Source: Candidatus Bathyarchaeota archaeon
Lineage (GTDB): Archaea > Thermoproteota > Bathyarchaeia > Bathyarchaeales > DTEX01
Assembly (NCBI GenBank): GCA_018397065.1
Contig: JAGTRI010000005.1
Location: forward strand, 1-64,000
Reading direction: 5' to 3'
Length of the DNA stretch: 64,000 nucleotides
Shown here: positions 43,004 to 51,779 of the stretch, piece by piece
How the letters are laid out: every line of letters starts with the position of its first letter
Numbering within the stretch: position 1 is the first letter of the stretch
The notes under the pieces: model-generated
Databases searched by the model: none
Told to the model about the DNA's origin: nothing
Seen by the model: the letters and a program-made list of their open reading frames with translations, nothing else
Program-made: the position numbers and the translations under genes

Positions 43004-44506
43004 TTACTGTACCCTTTCCCATATTGGCGGAATTCTTTTCTGAGCTTCAGAACCGAGGATTATGGGTTTTACGCCGCTTAGTTCGCAGAGGTACTCAAGC
43101 CTGCGAAGGTGGTTTCCTGCAACTGCAAGTATGTGGTTGCTTGGGAACAGCTTAATGAATTCGTCGAACCCGCAATGCAGCCGCGCGTGAACGTGAGGCC
43201 AGGTTGGGTTAGTTTCCTCGTTTAGGACTTTCCTCTCTTCAGGAGGCAGGTCTAAAGCCTCGCCTAAAACGATAACCATGTAAAGCTTGTCGTCCCATAA
43301 GCCGAGACGGGCAAACGTTAACTCGCCTGGCGCAGCGTCAAACTCCACTGAGGCTCCACCTGCCTTAAAGTAGTACTCTAAAGCTGGGTGAAACGTGACC
43401 TTTCTAAAGTTCTCTTCAGGTTTCATGCTTCTCGCTGCGTACCAGCTCGCGTGATTTCCAGAATTGCAGAAGTCCCAAATGTCCTTGTCAGAGTGGTAAA
43501 GCCGAACGTCCATGAAGAGTACAGGCAGCCCTCCAGTTACGTATTTAAGCAGCTGCATTGTTACCGCAGCAAGGGAGTCAGCCTCAGTTGCGCAGACCGT
43601 TGTTTCTTTTGGCCCATTCCAGTCGTAAGGGTCGTTCATAAGCATCTCGGGAACGTCTCCAAGGCAAACGTGCTCTGTTAGTTCACGCTGCCCCTTCAGT
43701 CCACAAAAATCGAATCCTTTCTCTTTATTAACCATCTTCATAGCTAAGTACAGCTTAATCTGGGTCTTCAGGGTTTCTTTGGTAAGCATTTTTCCGTCGT
43801 ACTTCAGCCGCGGTCCAAGGAGGTGTTCGAACCACCTGAGCCCTTTCTCAACCTCGTTTGGGTCAACCTCTTCCATCTTCTTCACGAGGAGAAGCTGGTC
43901 AATCTGGCGAACCGTTACGCCAAAGGCCTTAATAGTCGGGACAAGGTGGAAATAGCCGGTTTCCATGCCCATCGAGTGACCTCCGTACATGCCGTAAACC
44001 TCGTTCTGTATGGTTGTGTAAGCCTGAGAAGCATAGACCCAGTCGATGACCTTCGCCTGAGTTTCAGGGTCATCCATACCACCAACTATGCGTTGGGTCC
44101 TTATTCCAGCCTGCCTTAAAGCGCCGTCTGTAGCGAGAAGACCAACGTTTCCAGGAAACTTTCCGCTGTTATTCGAAAGGCACAGTATAGGCTTGTCTCG
44201 GCCTAGGCTGTTTATGAAGGGCCACACTAGGAAAGGAAAGTTCCACACATAAAAGCAGAGAATAACCTGTTTACAGTTTGCCTTTGAAAGTTCAGCTCCG
44301 ACTTTTTGCGCAGACCTGACTGAGGTTATAGTTTCAGAGCCTGTGACCACTTCAGGAGATGAACCGTCGACGCTTTTTACGCCTTTTCGGATTATTTCAG
44401 CCCATTTTTCAACAACTTCCATGCATTCACGGTTGTTCGCTTTCCAAACGTGCTCCCTTTCGTCGTTCAACATGGCAATGCCAATAGCCGTGTTCTTCAT
44501 ATTCAT
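43004..44506 (-). CDS. L-fucose / L-arabinose isomerase-like protein
   Basis: A 500-residue protein of the FucI/AraA fold, with repeated alpha/beta segments, QVILCFYVWNFPFLVWPF, NEVYGMYGGHSMGMETGY and TVCATEADSLAAVTMQLL. The C-terminal part has FNSG-like NSGNHASWYAAR and the segment HPALEYYFKAGGASVEF. Family members interconvert aldoses and ketoses with a divalent metal. The actual sugar is not clear, and many archaeal relatives are uncharacterised. The ATG at 44506 follows TTAGG. Confidence 0.8.
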   Translation of the reverse strand: MNMKNTAIGIAMLNDEREHVWKANNRECMEVVEKWAEIIRKGVKSVDGSSPEVVTGSETITSVRSAQKVGAELSKANCKQVILCFYVWNFPFLVWPFINSLGRDKPILCLSNNSGKFPGNVGLLATDGALRQAGIRTQRIVGGMDDPETQAKVIDWVYASQAYTTIQNEVYGMYGGHSMGMETGYFHLVPTIKAFGVTVRQIDQLLLVKKMEEVDPNEVEKGLRWFEHLLGPRLKYDGKMLTKETLKTQIKLYLAMKMVNKEKGFDFCGLKGQRELTEHVCLGDVPEMLMNDPYDWNGPKETTVCATEADSLAAVTMQLLKYVTGGLPVLFMDVRLYHSDKDIWDFCNSGNHASWYAARSMKPEENFRKVTFHPALEYYFKAGGASVEFDAAPGELTFARLGLWDDKLYMVIVLGEALDLPPEERKVLNEETNPTWPHVHARLHCGFDEFIKLFPSNHILAVAGNHLRRLEYLCELSGVKPIILGSEAQKRIPPIWERVQ

Positions 44507-44617
44507 CACTATACCTAATAGTTAAGGCAAACACAATTAAAGCGTTACGTGAACAAAACAAAGATCTACGAGAAAGAAACTTGATTTTTTTCTTCTTGTC
44601 AAAAATGTTGTTTTTAG

Positions 44618-44747
44618 CGGGCCCGGAGGGAATTGAACCCTCGACCTACGGGTTTCTCTGCAGGTTGCGGCTAGATGCTTAAGAGCTTCAGCCCAGCATT
44701 TCCTGTCTTCGCTGGTCCGCCGCTCTACCTTGCTAAGCTACGGGCCC
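44618..44747 (-). tRNA. tRNA-Lys(CTT) with two introns
   Basis: The acceptor stem GGGCCCG/CGGGCCC (44741-44747 with 44619-44625), D arm, T arm (GAGGG TTCAATT CCCTC) and discriminator G73 are clear; CCA is not encoded. Direct reading gives no anticodon loop because two introns interrupt the gene. Intron 1, 30 bases (44687-44716), splits positions 30/31; intron 2, 26 bases (44654-44679), is at the usual 37/38. After removal the anticodon arm is GCGGG CTCTTAA CCCGT, anticodon CTT, in a 74-base tRNA. Both introns have bulge-helix-bulge splice sites. Confidence 0.92.
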
Positions 44748-44870
44748 ATTTTGGTTCGACGATTAGGTAACTTGCAATAATTGCTAAATAACTTTTTCCT
44801 TACGTGCGCATGCAAAAATATTCGTGTTGAATGAATTTGTCGATTTTGTCTGGGGAAGAGGCATATTTCC

Positions 44871-44879
44871 ATATAAATA
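44871..44879 (+). promoter_or_regulatory. TATA box of dph5
   Basis: ATATAAATA lies about 40 bases before the TTG start of dph5, giving a predicted transcript start near 44901 and a short leader. Confidence 0.5.
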
Positions 44880-44915
44880 GGGTCTAACAAAAGGAGTTGT
44901 TGGTGGTGTTTAGGT

Positions 44916-45722
44916 TTGGGTGAGCTCGTGTTTGTCGGAATGGGGCTTTATGACGAGAAAGGCGTCTCTTTTTGTGGACTGGAGGAGGCTAAAACCTCAG
45001 ATTTTGTTTTCGCCGAGTTTTATACAAGCCTCATGACTGGACTGTCCTTGGAGAGGCTTGAGAGGATGCTTGGGAAAGAGGTCCTTGTTGTTTCACGTAA
45101 AACCTTGGAAGACGACAACGGTGAACCCATTCTGCAGAAAGCCGAGAAACTTAAGGTCGTCTTTCTAGTTCCAGGAGACCCGTTAATCGCGACCACTCAT
45201 GTTGACCTTAGAATTAGAGCTGAGAAGCGTGGAATAAAAACCAGAATTGTGCACGGCGCGTCAATCGTTTCAGCAGCCATGGGGCTTTCGGGGCTTCAAA
45301 ACTACAGGTTTGGGCGAAGCGTCACGGTTCCGTTTTCCGAACCTGGCGGCGTCTATGAGACGCCTTACAATGTTGTCGCGGAGAACAAGTCGCGAGACCT
45401 GCACACCTTGTGTTTTTTGGACATAAGGGTTGAGGAGGAAAGGTTCATGACCGCTCAGGAGGCTCTTAGGATTCTTTTGCTGCTTGAGGAAAAAAACAAG
45501 ATGCATGCTGTAACCCTAGACAGCTTAGCTGTGGGCATAGCTAGAGCTGGAGCTGAGAACGCGGTAGTGAAAGCTGACAGTGTAAAGTCGCTTCTAAACT
45601 ACAATTTCGGCAGCCCGCCGCACACGCTTGTTTTCCCAGCGGAAAGGCTTCACTTCGTGGAAGCAGATGCTCTTGTAAAACTGGCAGGTGCTCCTGAAAG
45701 GGTAAAGAAGATGGCTAGGTGA
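44916..45722 (+). CDS. dphB: Diphthine synthase
   Basis: SAM-dependent methyltransferase in diphthamide synthesis on elongation factor 2. The 268-residue tetrapyrrole-methylase-type fold shows GELVFVGMGLYD, LVPGDPLIATTHVDLRI, HGASIVSAAMGLSGLQNYRFG and the C-terminal PHTLVFPAERLHFVEADAL. The TTG at 44916 is the best start; there is no clear ribosome site. It is followed after three bases by the DUF357 gene, a combination common in archaea. Confidence 0.95.
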   Translation: MGELVFVGMGLYDEKGVSFCGLEEAKTSDFVFAEFYTSLMTGLSLERLERMLGKEVLVVSRKTLEDDNGEPILQKAEKLKVVFLVPGDPLIATTHVDLRIRAEKRGIKTRIVHGASIVSAAMGLSGLQNYRFGRSVTVPFSEPGGVYETPYNVVAENKSRDLHTLCFLDIRVEEERFMTAQEALRILLLLEEKNKMHAVTLDSLAVGIARAGAENAVVKADSVKSLLNYNFGSPPHTLVFPAERLHFVEADALVKLAGAPERVKKMAR

Positions 45723-45725
45723 AGA

Positions 45726-45986
45726 ATGTTGGCACTTGAGGAACTAGCTGCGAAATACATTCAAAAGACTGAGCGGGTTTTAAGTCTGCTTAAGTCAGTT
45801 AATGTTTCTGTTTTTCCTGATGAAAAGAAAGTTTACGCAGTTGTTGACGAGGCGAAAAGATATCTTGAGGACGCGAAGTATTATTACGAGGAGAAGCGGT
45901 TCGAAACAAGCCTGGTTTCAGTGGCCTACTGCGAGGGGCTGCTGGACTCCTTAAGGATGCTTGGATACGTCGAGTTCACGTGGTAG
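45726..45986 (+). CDS. DUF357 family protein
   Basis: An 86-residue helical protein with the HEPN-like DUF357 pattern, AKRYLEDAKYYYEEKRFETSL then VAYCEGLLDSLRML. It sits between dph5 and the FAD synthase gene, and DUF357 genes are regularly found next to RibL-type nucleotidyltransferases, which suggests a shared role. No activity is established. Confidence 0.85.
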   Translation: MLALEELAAKYIQKTERVLSLLKSVNVSVFPDEKKVYAVVDEAKRYLEDAKYYYEEKRFETSLVSVAYCEGLLDSLRMLGYVEFTW

Positions 45987-45999
45987 GAGAAACAGAGAA

Positions 46000-46467
46000 A
46001 TGGCGGAGGAAAAAAAGGGAAAGGTTGTCTTAGCCTCAGGAGCGTTTGATCTGCTGCATTACGGCCACGTTTATTACTTGACCGAAGCAAAAAAGGCTGG
46101 AGGAGAAAATGCCAAGCTAGTCGTCATCGTTGCGAAAGACAAGACGGTTGAAAAGTTAAAGGGTAACAAGCCCATCATTCCAGAGGACCAGCGGAGGGCC
46201 GTGGTAGAGTCTTTGAAAGTCGTCGACGAGGCGATCCTAGGCTATGAGGACATGGACATGCTTCGGGTTATAGAAAAGGTTAAGCCCGACATCATCGCCC
46301 TAGGCTACGACGAGGAAAGAATCGAAAGAGATCTCAAAAAACTTTTAGAAGAAAAGAAGATCAACATCAAAGTTGTGAGGATCAACCAGTTCACAGAAAA
46401 AGACCTCGTTAGCTCATCGAAAATAAAGCGGAAAATAATCGAAAACTACCACGCGAACGTGACCTAG
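46000..46467 (+). CDS. ribL: RibL-type FAD synthase (nucleotidyltransferase)
   Basis: Predicted archaeal FMN adenylyltransferase, 155 residues, of the glycerol-3-phosphate cytidylyltransferase fold. The HxGH motif is HYGH (residues 20-23) in GAFDLLHYGHVYYL, and the family block GNKPIIPEDQRRAVVESL and DIIALGYDEE follow. The C-terminal ISSTxI-type motif appears as SSSKIKRKI. The ATG at 46000 follows GTAGGAGA; an upstream in-frame ATG at 45961 would extend into the DUF357 gene. Confidence 0.9.
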   Translation: MAEEKKGKVVLASGAFDLLHYGHVYYLTEAKKAGGENAKLVVIVAKDKTVEKLKGNKPIIPEDQRRAVVESLKVVDEAILGYEDMDMLRVIEKVKPDIIALGYDEERIERDLKKLLEEKKINIKVVRINQFTEKDLVSSSKIKRKIIENYHANVT

Positions 46468-46537
46468 TTCTGTTTATACTAAGATTCCATTATGGAAATA
46501 AGAAAAAAGAAGAATATTGATTGACGGAATTACGTGT

Positions 46538-49500
46538 TTACTTGTGGATTACTATGCTGCCGCCTGAAATAACAGTTGACAAGTCTGCAGTGTCTGGATC
46601 GCCAAGTTGGTTGTCGTAGACTGTCACGCCTGTTTCTATGTCCCAAATTCTTATTCTAAACATGTCTCCATCCTTGGATCCGCCGTCGATGATTGATAGA
46701 ATGAAGCCGTAGTCTCCCGCGCCATTAACTGTGCCTGATCCCTTGCATATTGCTTTGTTTCCTGAAACCACCAGCCAATCGTAGCATGCGCCCTTAAATT
46801 TAAAGCCTGCAACAGGAAGGAGGAACTCGATGTTTCCTGTTGGAACACTTGCGCCTTTATGATAATTTGAAACAAAGGCGAAGGTTGCTTTACCTTTAAG
46901 CGCAGGGTCAGCTGCGTATGCGCCTGCTGGTGACTGTATCCAGCCGCCTCCTGTGATGAAACCTGCACTTGGATTGTAAACTATAACGTACTCAAACTTT
47001 GCTGTGCCAAAATCGCCATAATCATCCATAACAGTAAGCGTCACAGTGTAAACGCCGGCTGCGGTGTAAGCATGTTGACCTTTGACTAGGCCACTTCCCT
47101 CCGTCTCTAATATGGTACCAGCGGAACTTGTTCCGTCGCCCCAATCCCAAATAGCCGTGTGGCTGTCAAGGAACCCTTGGTCAGTGAAATTTGCGTTGGC
47201 AGTTATTTGTGTGTTTATCAACAAGGGGTCTGCTGAGGCAACTACTTGGCTAAGGACTGGTGCCACGTTCCTCACGGTGACAATGAAAGAATCCGAGGAT
47301 GATCCTCCGTCGTCATCTGTGACTGTTAGTGTAACCGTGTAGGTGCCTTCATTGTCGTACTTGTGGGTAGGTGTTAATGATCCGGTGCAGGTTGATCCGT
47401 CGCCGAAGCTCCATGTGACGGTATGAGTGTCTGCTGTTCCTGGATCCGAGAAGTTGCCCGCAAAGTTTACAAGTTCTCCTTCATTGACAAGATGGTTCTC
47501 ACCTGCCTCCACGTTTGGAGCTACGTTGAGTACTGAGACGGTTACTGTCGCGGTGTCTGTTGAGCTGTAAAGGTCTATGACTTTAACTGAGGCAGTGACA
47601 ACTCCGTCGTCTATTGCAGGTATAGAAACAATAGATCCGTGAGCGTCATCATATTCTCCGTCGGAATCCAGATCCCAGTCGTAGGCAGTGATTGTTCCGT
47701 CAGGGTCATATGATCCTGTTGCGTCTAGCTGTATTTGTTCTCCTTCGTTGACGCTCTCTGGACAAGATATGGAGGCTACGGGAGGTTTGTTGATGCTGAA
47801 GGTTATTGTTGACGGGGCTTCCTGGTTTCCTGCTATATCTGTGGAGTAGAAAGAAACTGTGTGGTCTCCTGCTGTTGATACTGTTAATGTAGTTCCCTCT
47901 GTGGAGGTTGCTCCGTTAAGTGAATAATAGGTGCGGTTAACTCCTGAAGTTTCGTCGACGGCCTGTAAGTTGACCACAACGTCTGAGATGTATATTCCGC
48001 TGGGCGCCTGCTCGCCTACTAAGATAGCGGTCGTTTGAGGTGGCGTTTTATCAATCTTGATTGTTGTCTGCTTTGTTGACTCTATGTTTCCAGCCTTGTC
48101 TATTGAGTAGTACATGATTGTGTTGACTCCATCTTGGCTTACTGTCAATGCACCCATGCTGATTTCTTGACGTACGCTTCTCTGTATTGTAACGTTGTCG
48201 AATTGAACAATAGCACTTTGACCATAATCTGCCCAAGCGATTAGACCAAATTTGCCATTTGTTGCTTCAGGATCAAAAAACAGCATTCCTTCCAGCCAGT
48301 AAGTATCTAGCGACTTTACAGTTATTTGGAATATGCCGCCAACTTTTTTCACCGAAAGTGCATACCATTTATTAGGCCGCATTGAACCGGAAAAATACCG
48401 CCGTAGTACAATCACACCGTTCTTGACAACTAACAGATATGATTCCCCGTAGTTTATACGAACTGCATAGTAGCTATTTGTTGATTGGTCGTACCCGAAA
48501 ATTAGTCCCCCTCCCTGCATATTCCAACCTTGAAACTTCACATAGGCGGTTAAATTCCAATCGTCAAGCAAATCCGAGCCTGAAATTAGAGACTTAGCTA
48601 CGACACCTGCGCCTGAACTTACATTGTAAATGCCATTGTTGATTGTCCATGCTCCGCTCTCAACGATCCACTCCTGCTTTGCAGATGAGAAATCATCGTA
48701 GAACAGGGTCTGCGGTTGATAGCCAAGGTCTTTGTAGTAAGTCTGCCATTCGCCTCCATTAACTGCAACCTTGGTTTCCACAGTGGCTCCATCTGTAAGG
48801 TCGTTTGTCAAGTCACTACCGTGCAGTGAAATTTGGACGTCTGAGGTGTACCAGCCATTCTGACCTAAAACGCCATCGTCTATGTTGACTTCTGTTTCTG
48901 GGCTTTGGTTGTCTCTGTTATAAAGAGAGACATAGTAACTGGCTGCATAGTATTTACTGATCCACATTCCGCCTTTTGGATTAGGCTTGACTTGCGAAGG
49001 TACAAATGGGTACAAGTTGATTTCATGGATTACTGTTTTGGTGCTGGGGTCGAAGAGAAGTATCCTTCTATTGCCTGAATGGGTGTCGGTTATCCATATT
49101 ATGCCTTGTTGGTCTACGTCTAACATATGGTCGCTTTGGTCTTGTATTGGAAAAATGTTGATTTGTTCTATTCTGTTGGTTTTGGGGTCATATTTTACGA
49201 ATGGGTAAATGCCCCATGAATGACCATTTGCCAGAATCATCCAAACCATTCCAGAGTTGTCGACGCACAGGCTTCGTGGAAAAAGTGAGGCTTCAATAAG
49301 AGGTATTTTATATCTTGTATATTTCTTGGTGGCAATGTCGAACTTGTAGATGTACTGAAATCCTGCTCTTATCCAAATATTACCTTGACCGTCCACATAT
49401 TTTGCTTCGATATTGCAGACATCTGGTGTTGGATACACCATCAAAGCGTTAGTTACAGGATTGTATTCGTAAAGACATCTATAATCACCGTAGCCAGGAG

Positions 49501-49960
49501 TTGGATTATTATTTTCAAGGTAAACTAATCCGTTTTTGCCAACTACAATATTACTTAGCCAAATAGGTCCTCCGACATAATAAGGCTTCCTCGTAATAGC
49601 TCCGGTAGCTGTGTCAAATGAATAGATCTCCAAGTGTGTAGAATTACAACGAGCCGTCCATATCTTCAGATTCGAATCGATATCCCATTTGTCGAAATAA
49701 ATGTTCGGTGGAAGAGGATAAGTCAACTGGTTTCCTGTTTCAGCTTCAACCATTAAAAATCTAAGTTGATTGGTAGTTGAGCAGAGTATCCACACATTGC
49801 CGTTTACATCGACCTTCCAATTGCTAGACGGAACGAGATAATCTTCATAATGGAACATGTAAGGCTGTATTTCAGCTTTAACTGTCACAAGCATGATGGA
49901 GACTTCAAGAGCAAACAATAACATGACAAAAGACAGGTTTCTTATGAACTTCTTCAACAT
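46538..49960 (-). CDS. Large secreted multidomain PKD protein
   Basis: An 1140-residue surface or secreted protein. A signal peptide (about 1-29) precedes a beta-propeller of the virginiamycin-lyase/SMP-30 kind (about 40-350). Next are an Ig-like segment, a LamG/DUF1080-like jelly roll (about 420-590, DDFSSAKQEW to QFDNVTIQ), one or two Ig-like repeats with IDKTPPQTTA, three PKD domains (about 725-1000, with FGDGSTCTG and WGDGTSSAG), and a C-terminal post-COAP-type domain (GGGWIQSPAGAY onward). No transmembrane anchor is seen. Likely carbohydrate binding or adhesion; no catalytic site is evident. Confidence 0.85.
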   Translation of the reverse strand: MLKKFIRNLSFVMLLFALEVSIMLVTVKAEIQPYMFHYEDYLVPSSNWKVDVNGNVWILCSTTNQLRFLMVEAETGNQLTYPLPPNIYFDKWDIDSNLKIWTARCNSTHLEIYSFDTATGAITRKPYYVGGPIWLSNIVVGKNGLVYLENNNPTPGYGDYRCLYEYNPVTNALMVYPTPDVCNIEAKYVDGQGNIWIRAGFQYIYKFDIATKKYTRYKIPLIEASLFPRSLCVDNSGMVWMILANGHSWGIYPFVKYDPKTNRIEQINIFPIQDQSDHMLDVDQQGIIWITDTHSGNRRILLFDPSTKTVIHEINLYPFVPSQVKPNPKGGMWISKYYAASYYVSLYNRDNQSPETEVNIDDGVLGQNGWYTSDVQISLHGSDLTNDLTDGATVETKVAVNGGEWQTYYKDLGYQPQTLFYDDFSSAKQEWIVESGAWTINNGIYNVSSGAGVVAKSLISGSDLLDDWNLTAYVKFQGWNMQGGGLIFGYDQSTNSYYAVRINYGESYLLVVKNGVIVLRRYFSGSMRPNKWYALSVKKVGGIFQITVKSLDTYWLEGMLFFDPEATNGKFGLIAWADYGQSAIVQFDNVTIQRSVRQEISMGALTVSQDGVNTIMYYSIDKAGNIESTKQTTIKIDKTPPQTTAILVGEQAPSGIYISDVVVNLQAVDETSGVNRTYYSLNGATSTEGTTLTVSTAGDHTVSFYSTDIAGNQEAPSTITFSINKPPVASISCPESVNEGEQIQLDATGSYDPDGTITAYDWDLDSDGEYDDAHGSIVSIPAIDDGVVTASVKVIDLYSSTDTATVTVSVLNVAPNVEAGENHLVNEGELVNFAGNFSDPGTADTHTVTWSFGDGSTCTGSLTPTHKYDNEGTYTVTLTVTDDDGGSSSDSFIVTVRNVAPVLSQVVASADPLLINTQITANANFTDQGFLDSHTAIWDWGDGTSSAGTILETEGSGLVKGQHAYTAAGVYTVTLTVMDDYGDFGTAKFEYVIVYNPSAGFITGGGWIQSPAGAYAADPALKGKATFAFVSNYHKGASVPTGNIEFLLPVAGFKFKGACYDWLVVSGNKAICKGSGTVNGAGDYGFILSIIDGGSKDGDMFRIRIWDIETGVTVYDNQLGDPDTADLSTVISGGSIVIHK

Positions 49961-50061
49961 TCATTCCTCTTTTTTCTTCCATTTCTTCAAAGGTATGTGT
50001 TTAGCTGACTTGTTCAGTCAATTCTCTTTTCCCAGTTATAAATTTTATTTTAAAAAATTCA

Positions 50062-50427
50062 ATATTGTCAAGTTTTTGTTCTGAGTAGTGTGTTGTACCA
50101 TGCTATAAAGGTTTCCATGAATGTTTTTGCGGTTTGGATGGTTGAGTTGTTTGGGAAGTTGTTGCTGAAGCGTTTTGTTCTGGCTTTGAGTGTGCCGAAC
50201 CAACGTTCGATTCGATTGCGCATTCCGAAGGTTACGTGCTTCCACCTTAAGCCTAGGCTTGTTAGGGCTTCAGGGTACCATGGTTCCTTATCCACCAAGA
50301 TGAGGGGCTTACGGTTCCAACAGAACACTCCGGACCATTCAACCCTACCTACCAAAACAGAAAACGGGTTCAACACAAATCACCGACAGACTAATACGAA
50401 GAACCCACAGAAAAACTTGACAATATC
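50062..50427. mobile_element. Internally deleted IS6/IS240-like element with target duplication
   Basis: Perfect 16-base terminal inverted repeats ATATTGTCAAGTTTTT at 50062-50077 and, inverted, 50411-50426 enclose about 365 bases. The sequence AAAAATTCA is repeated directly on both outer flanks (50053-50061 and 50428-50436), as expected for the 8-base duplication made by IS6-family transposition. Inside is only the C-terminal part of a transposase on the minus strand. The element is therefore a short, non-autonomous derivative. Confidence 0.8.
50068..50376 (-). pseudogene. Transposase remnant, C-terminal part of IS6/IS240-type DDE enzyme
   Basis: About 100 codons retain the second catalytic aspartate (LILVDKEPWYPEAL) and the catalytic glutamate (RNRIERWFGTLKARTKRF). 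The N-terminal half with the helix-turn-helix and first aspartate is gone. The remaining frame lies wholly inside the two terminal repeats, so the deletion happened within the element. It is not expected to be active. Confidence 0.75.
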
Positions 50428-50837
50428 AAAAATTCATACGCGCACTAAAGTATATTTATTAAGAGACTGTTACTGCGATGAGCATTGACATTTTTGTTGC
50501 GTCTACAAGTTTAAATGATATAAAACTTAGAAAAACCCAAAAAAGAGACAAAAACATTTAAACTTGCTTGTTGCATTGGACCTTTCAACAAAAAGAGACA
50601 GATTGAATTTACTATGACTCAGAGAACAGCTTGATCAGATTAAAGTAGAAATGCGGTATTCGAAACTAAAGGTGAATTACTGAACAGAAAAAATTTGGTC
50701 CCAATCATTATTCGACTTTTTGTTAAAATCTATTTCATATTCTTTTGAAGAAATTACATTCTTGATTCGTTGCATGCCATTTTTCTTATAATGTCAGTTT
50801 ATATCTGGCGTTTCACCTAAAAATCGAGGTGAACCCC
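50428..50837. other. AT-rich gene-free stretch with inverted repeat
   Basis: No convincing gene. A 12-base perfect inverted repeat CAAGTTTAAATG / CATTTAAACTTG occupies 50506-50517 and 50555-50566, and AAAAAGAGACA recurs as a direct repeat. GAGGTG at 50826-50831 is the ribosome site of the HTH gene that starts at 50838. Confidence 0.45.
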
Positions 50838-51779
50838 ATGGAGCGTACTGAGGCACTTGATATTGCTGAAGCTACACTTCATAATTCTGGTTTCATGGTA
50901 TCTCGGAGATGCAATTCTAAAATAAGTTGCTTCGATTTTGCTGCTCGTAAAGAAGAAAACATTGTTTTCGTCAAGGTTCTTATCGACATTAAAGACATTT
51001 CGCCAAGCGATGCAATTGGGCTTCGAGAAGCAGCAAAATGCTTTGACTGTACATCGCTTATTATTTCAGATATGAATGGTAACGAAAAACTAAGCGACGA
51101 CACACTTTATTCCAGATACGATGTCTATGTTGTGACATTCAAGACACTTGACGATATTGTAAGGGGCACTTACCCAATGATAGAGGCGACTCCCGGCGGG
51201 TACTTCGTGAGATTAGATGGAGACGAGATTAGGGCGCGAAGGCACGATCTTGGGTTGTCAATTGGAAAACTTGCTGGAATGGTAGGAATCTCGAGGAGAG
51301 CATTATATGGTTACGAAAGAGAACTTACTAGAGCTTCTGTCTCCATAGCTTACAAGCTAACAGAAATACTGGGTGTTCCGCTTGTTAAGACAATAAACAT
51401 TCTTAGAAACAGCCAAAATAACCACGAAACAGACGAAAATTCTCAACAACCAAGCTACATCAAAAATAAGATCCATAAATTAATCATTGATAAGTTTACT
51501 CAACTTGGATTTAGGGTTACTCAATTGAGGCGAGTACCCTTCGATTTTGTTGCTAGCTGCCCAAAGACGAACCTGAGAATAATTGGAAGTTTTTTAAAGA
51601 AAAAAAGGAAAGACATCGACAGCCAAGTAGAGGAAATGACGAGTCTAGGCGAAGTAATAAAGGCAAAACCAGTCTTTTTTGGCATTAGCCAAAGTAATAC
51701 GCAGATAAACATCCCTTTTTTGGGATTAGAAGACCTTACAAAGTTGTCAAAAATAGAAGAACTTACGTCTCTACTTTAA
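50838..51779 (+). CDS. HTH-type transcriptional regulator, archaeal conserved family
   Basis: A 313-residue protein whose first 115 residues form an alpha/beta domain resembling a restriction-endonuclease-like or nucleotide-sensing fold (ENIVFVKVLID, TSLIISD). A Xre/Cro-type helix-turn-helix follows at about 135-185 (EIRARRHDLGLSIGKLAG then ISRRALYGYE). The C-terminal half repeats the N-terminal pattern (FDFVASCPKTNLRIIGSFLK). This matches a widespread archaeal putative regulator of unknown target. The ATG at 50838 follows GAGGTG by six bases; the GTG at 50829 would lie inside that site. It is convergent with rnhB, overlapping by four bases. Confidence 0.8.
   Translation: MERTEALDIAEATLHNSGFMVSRRCNSKISCFDFAARKEENIVFVKVLIDIKDISPSDAIGLREAAKCFDCTSLIISDMNGNEKLSDDTLYSRYDVYVVTFKTLDDIVRGTYPMIEATPGGYFVRLDGDEIRARRHDLGLSIGKLAGMVGISRRALYGYERELTRASVSIAYKLTEILGVPLVKTINILRNSQNNHETDENSQQPSYIKNKIHKLIIDKFTQLGFRVTQLRRVPFDFVASCPKTNLRIIGSFLKKKRKDIDSQVEEMTSLGEVIKAKPVFFGISQSNTQINIPFLGLEDLTKLSKIEELTSLL

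Noticed and set aside
50090-50488. 132-codon plus-strand frame through the IS remnant
   Set aside because: It runs antisense to the transposase remnant and across the right terminal repeat, so it is a by-product of the element.
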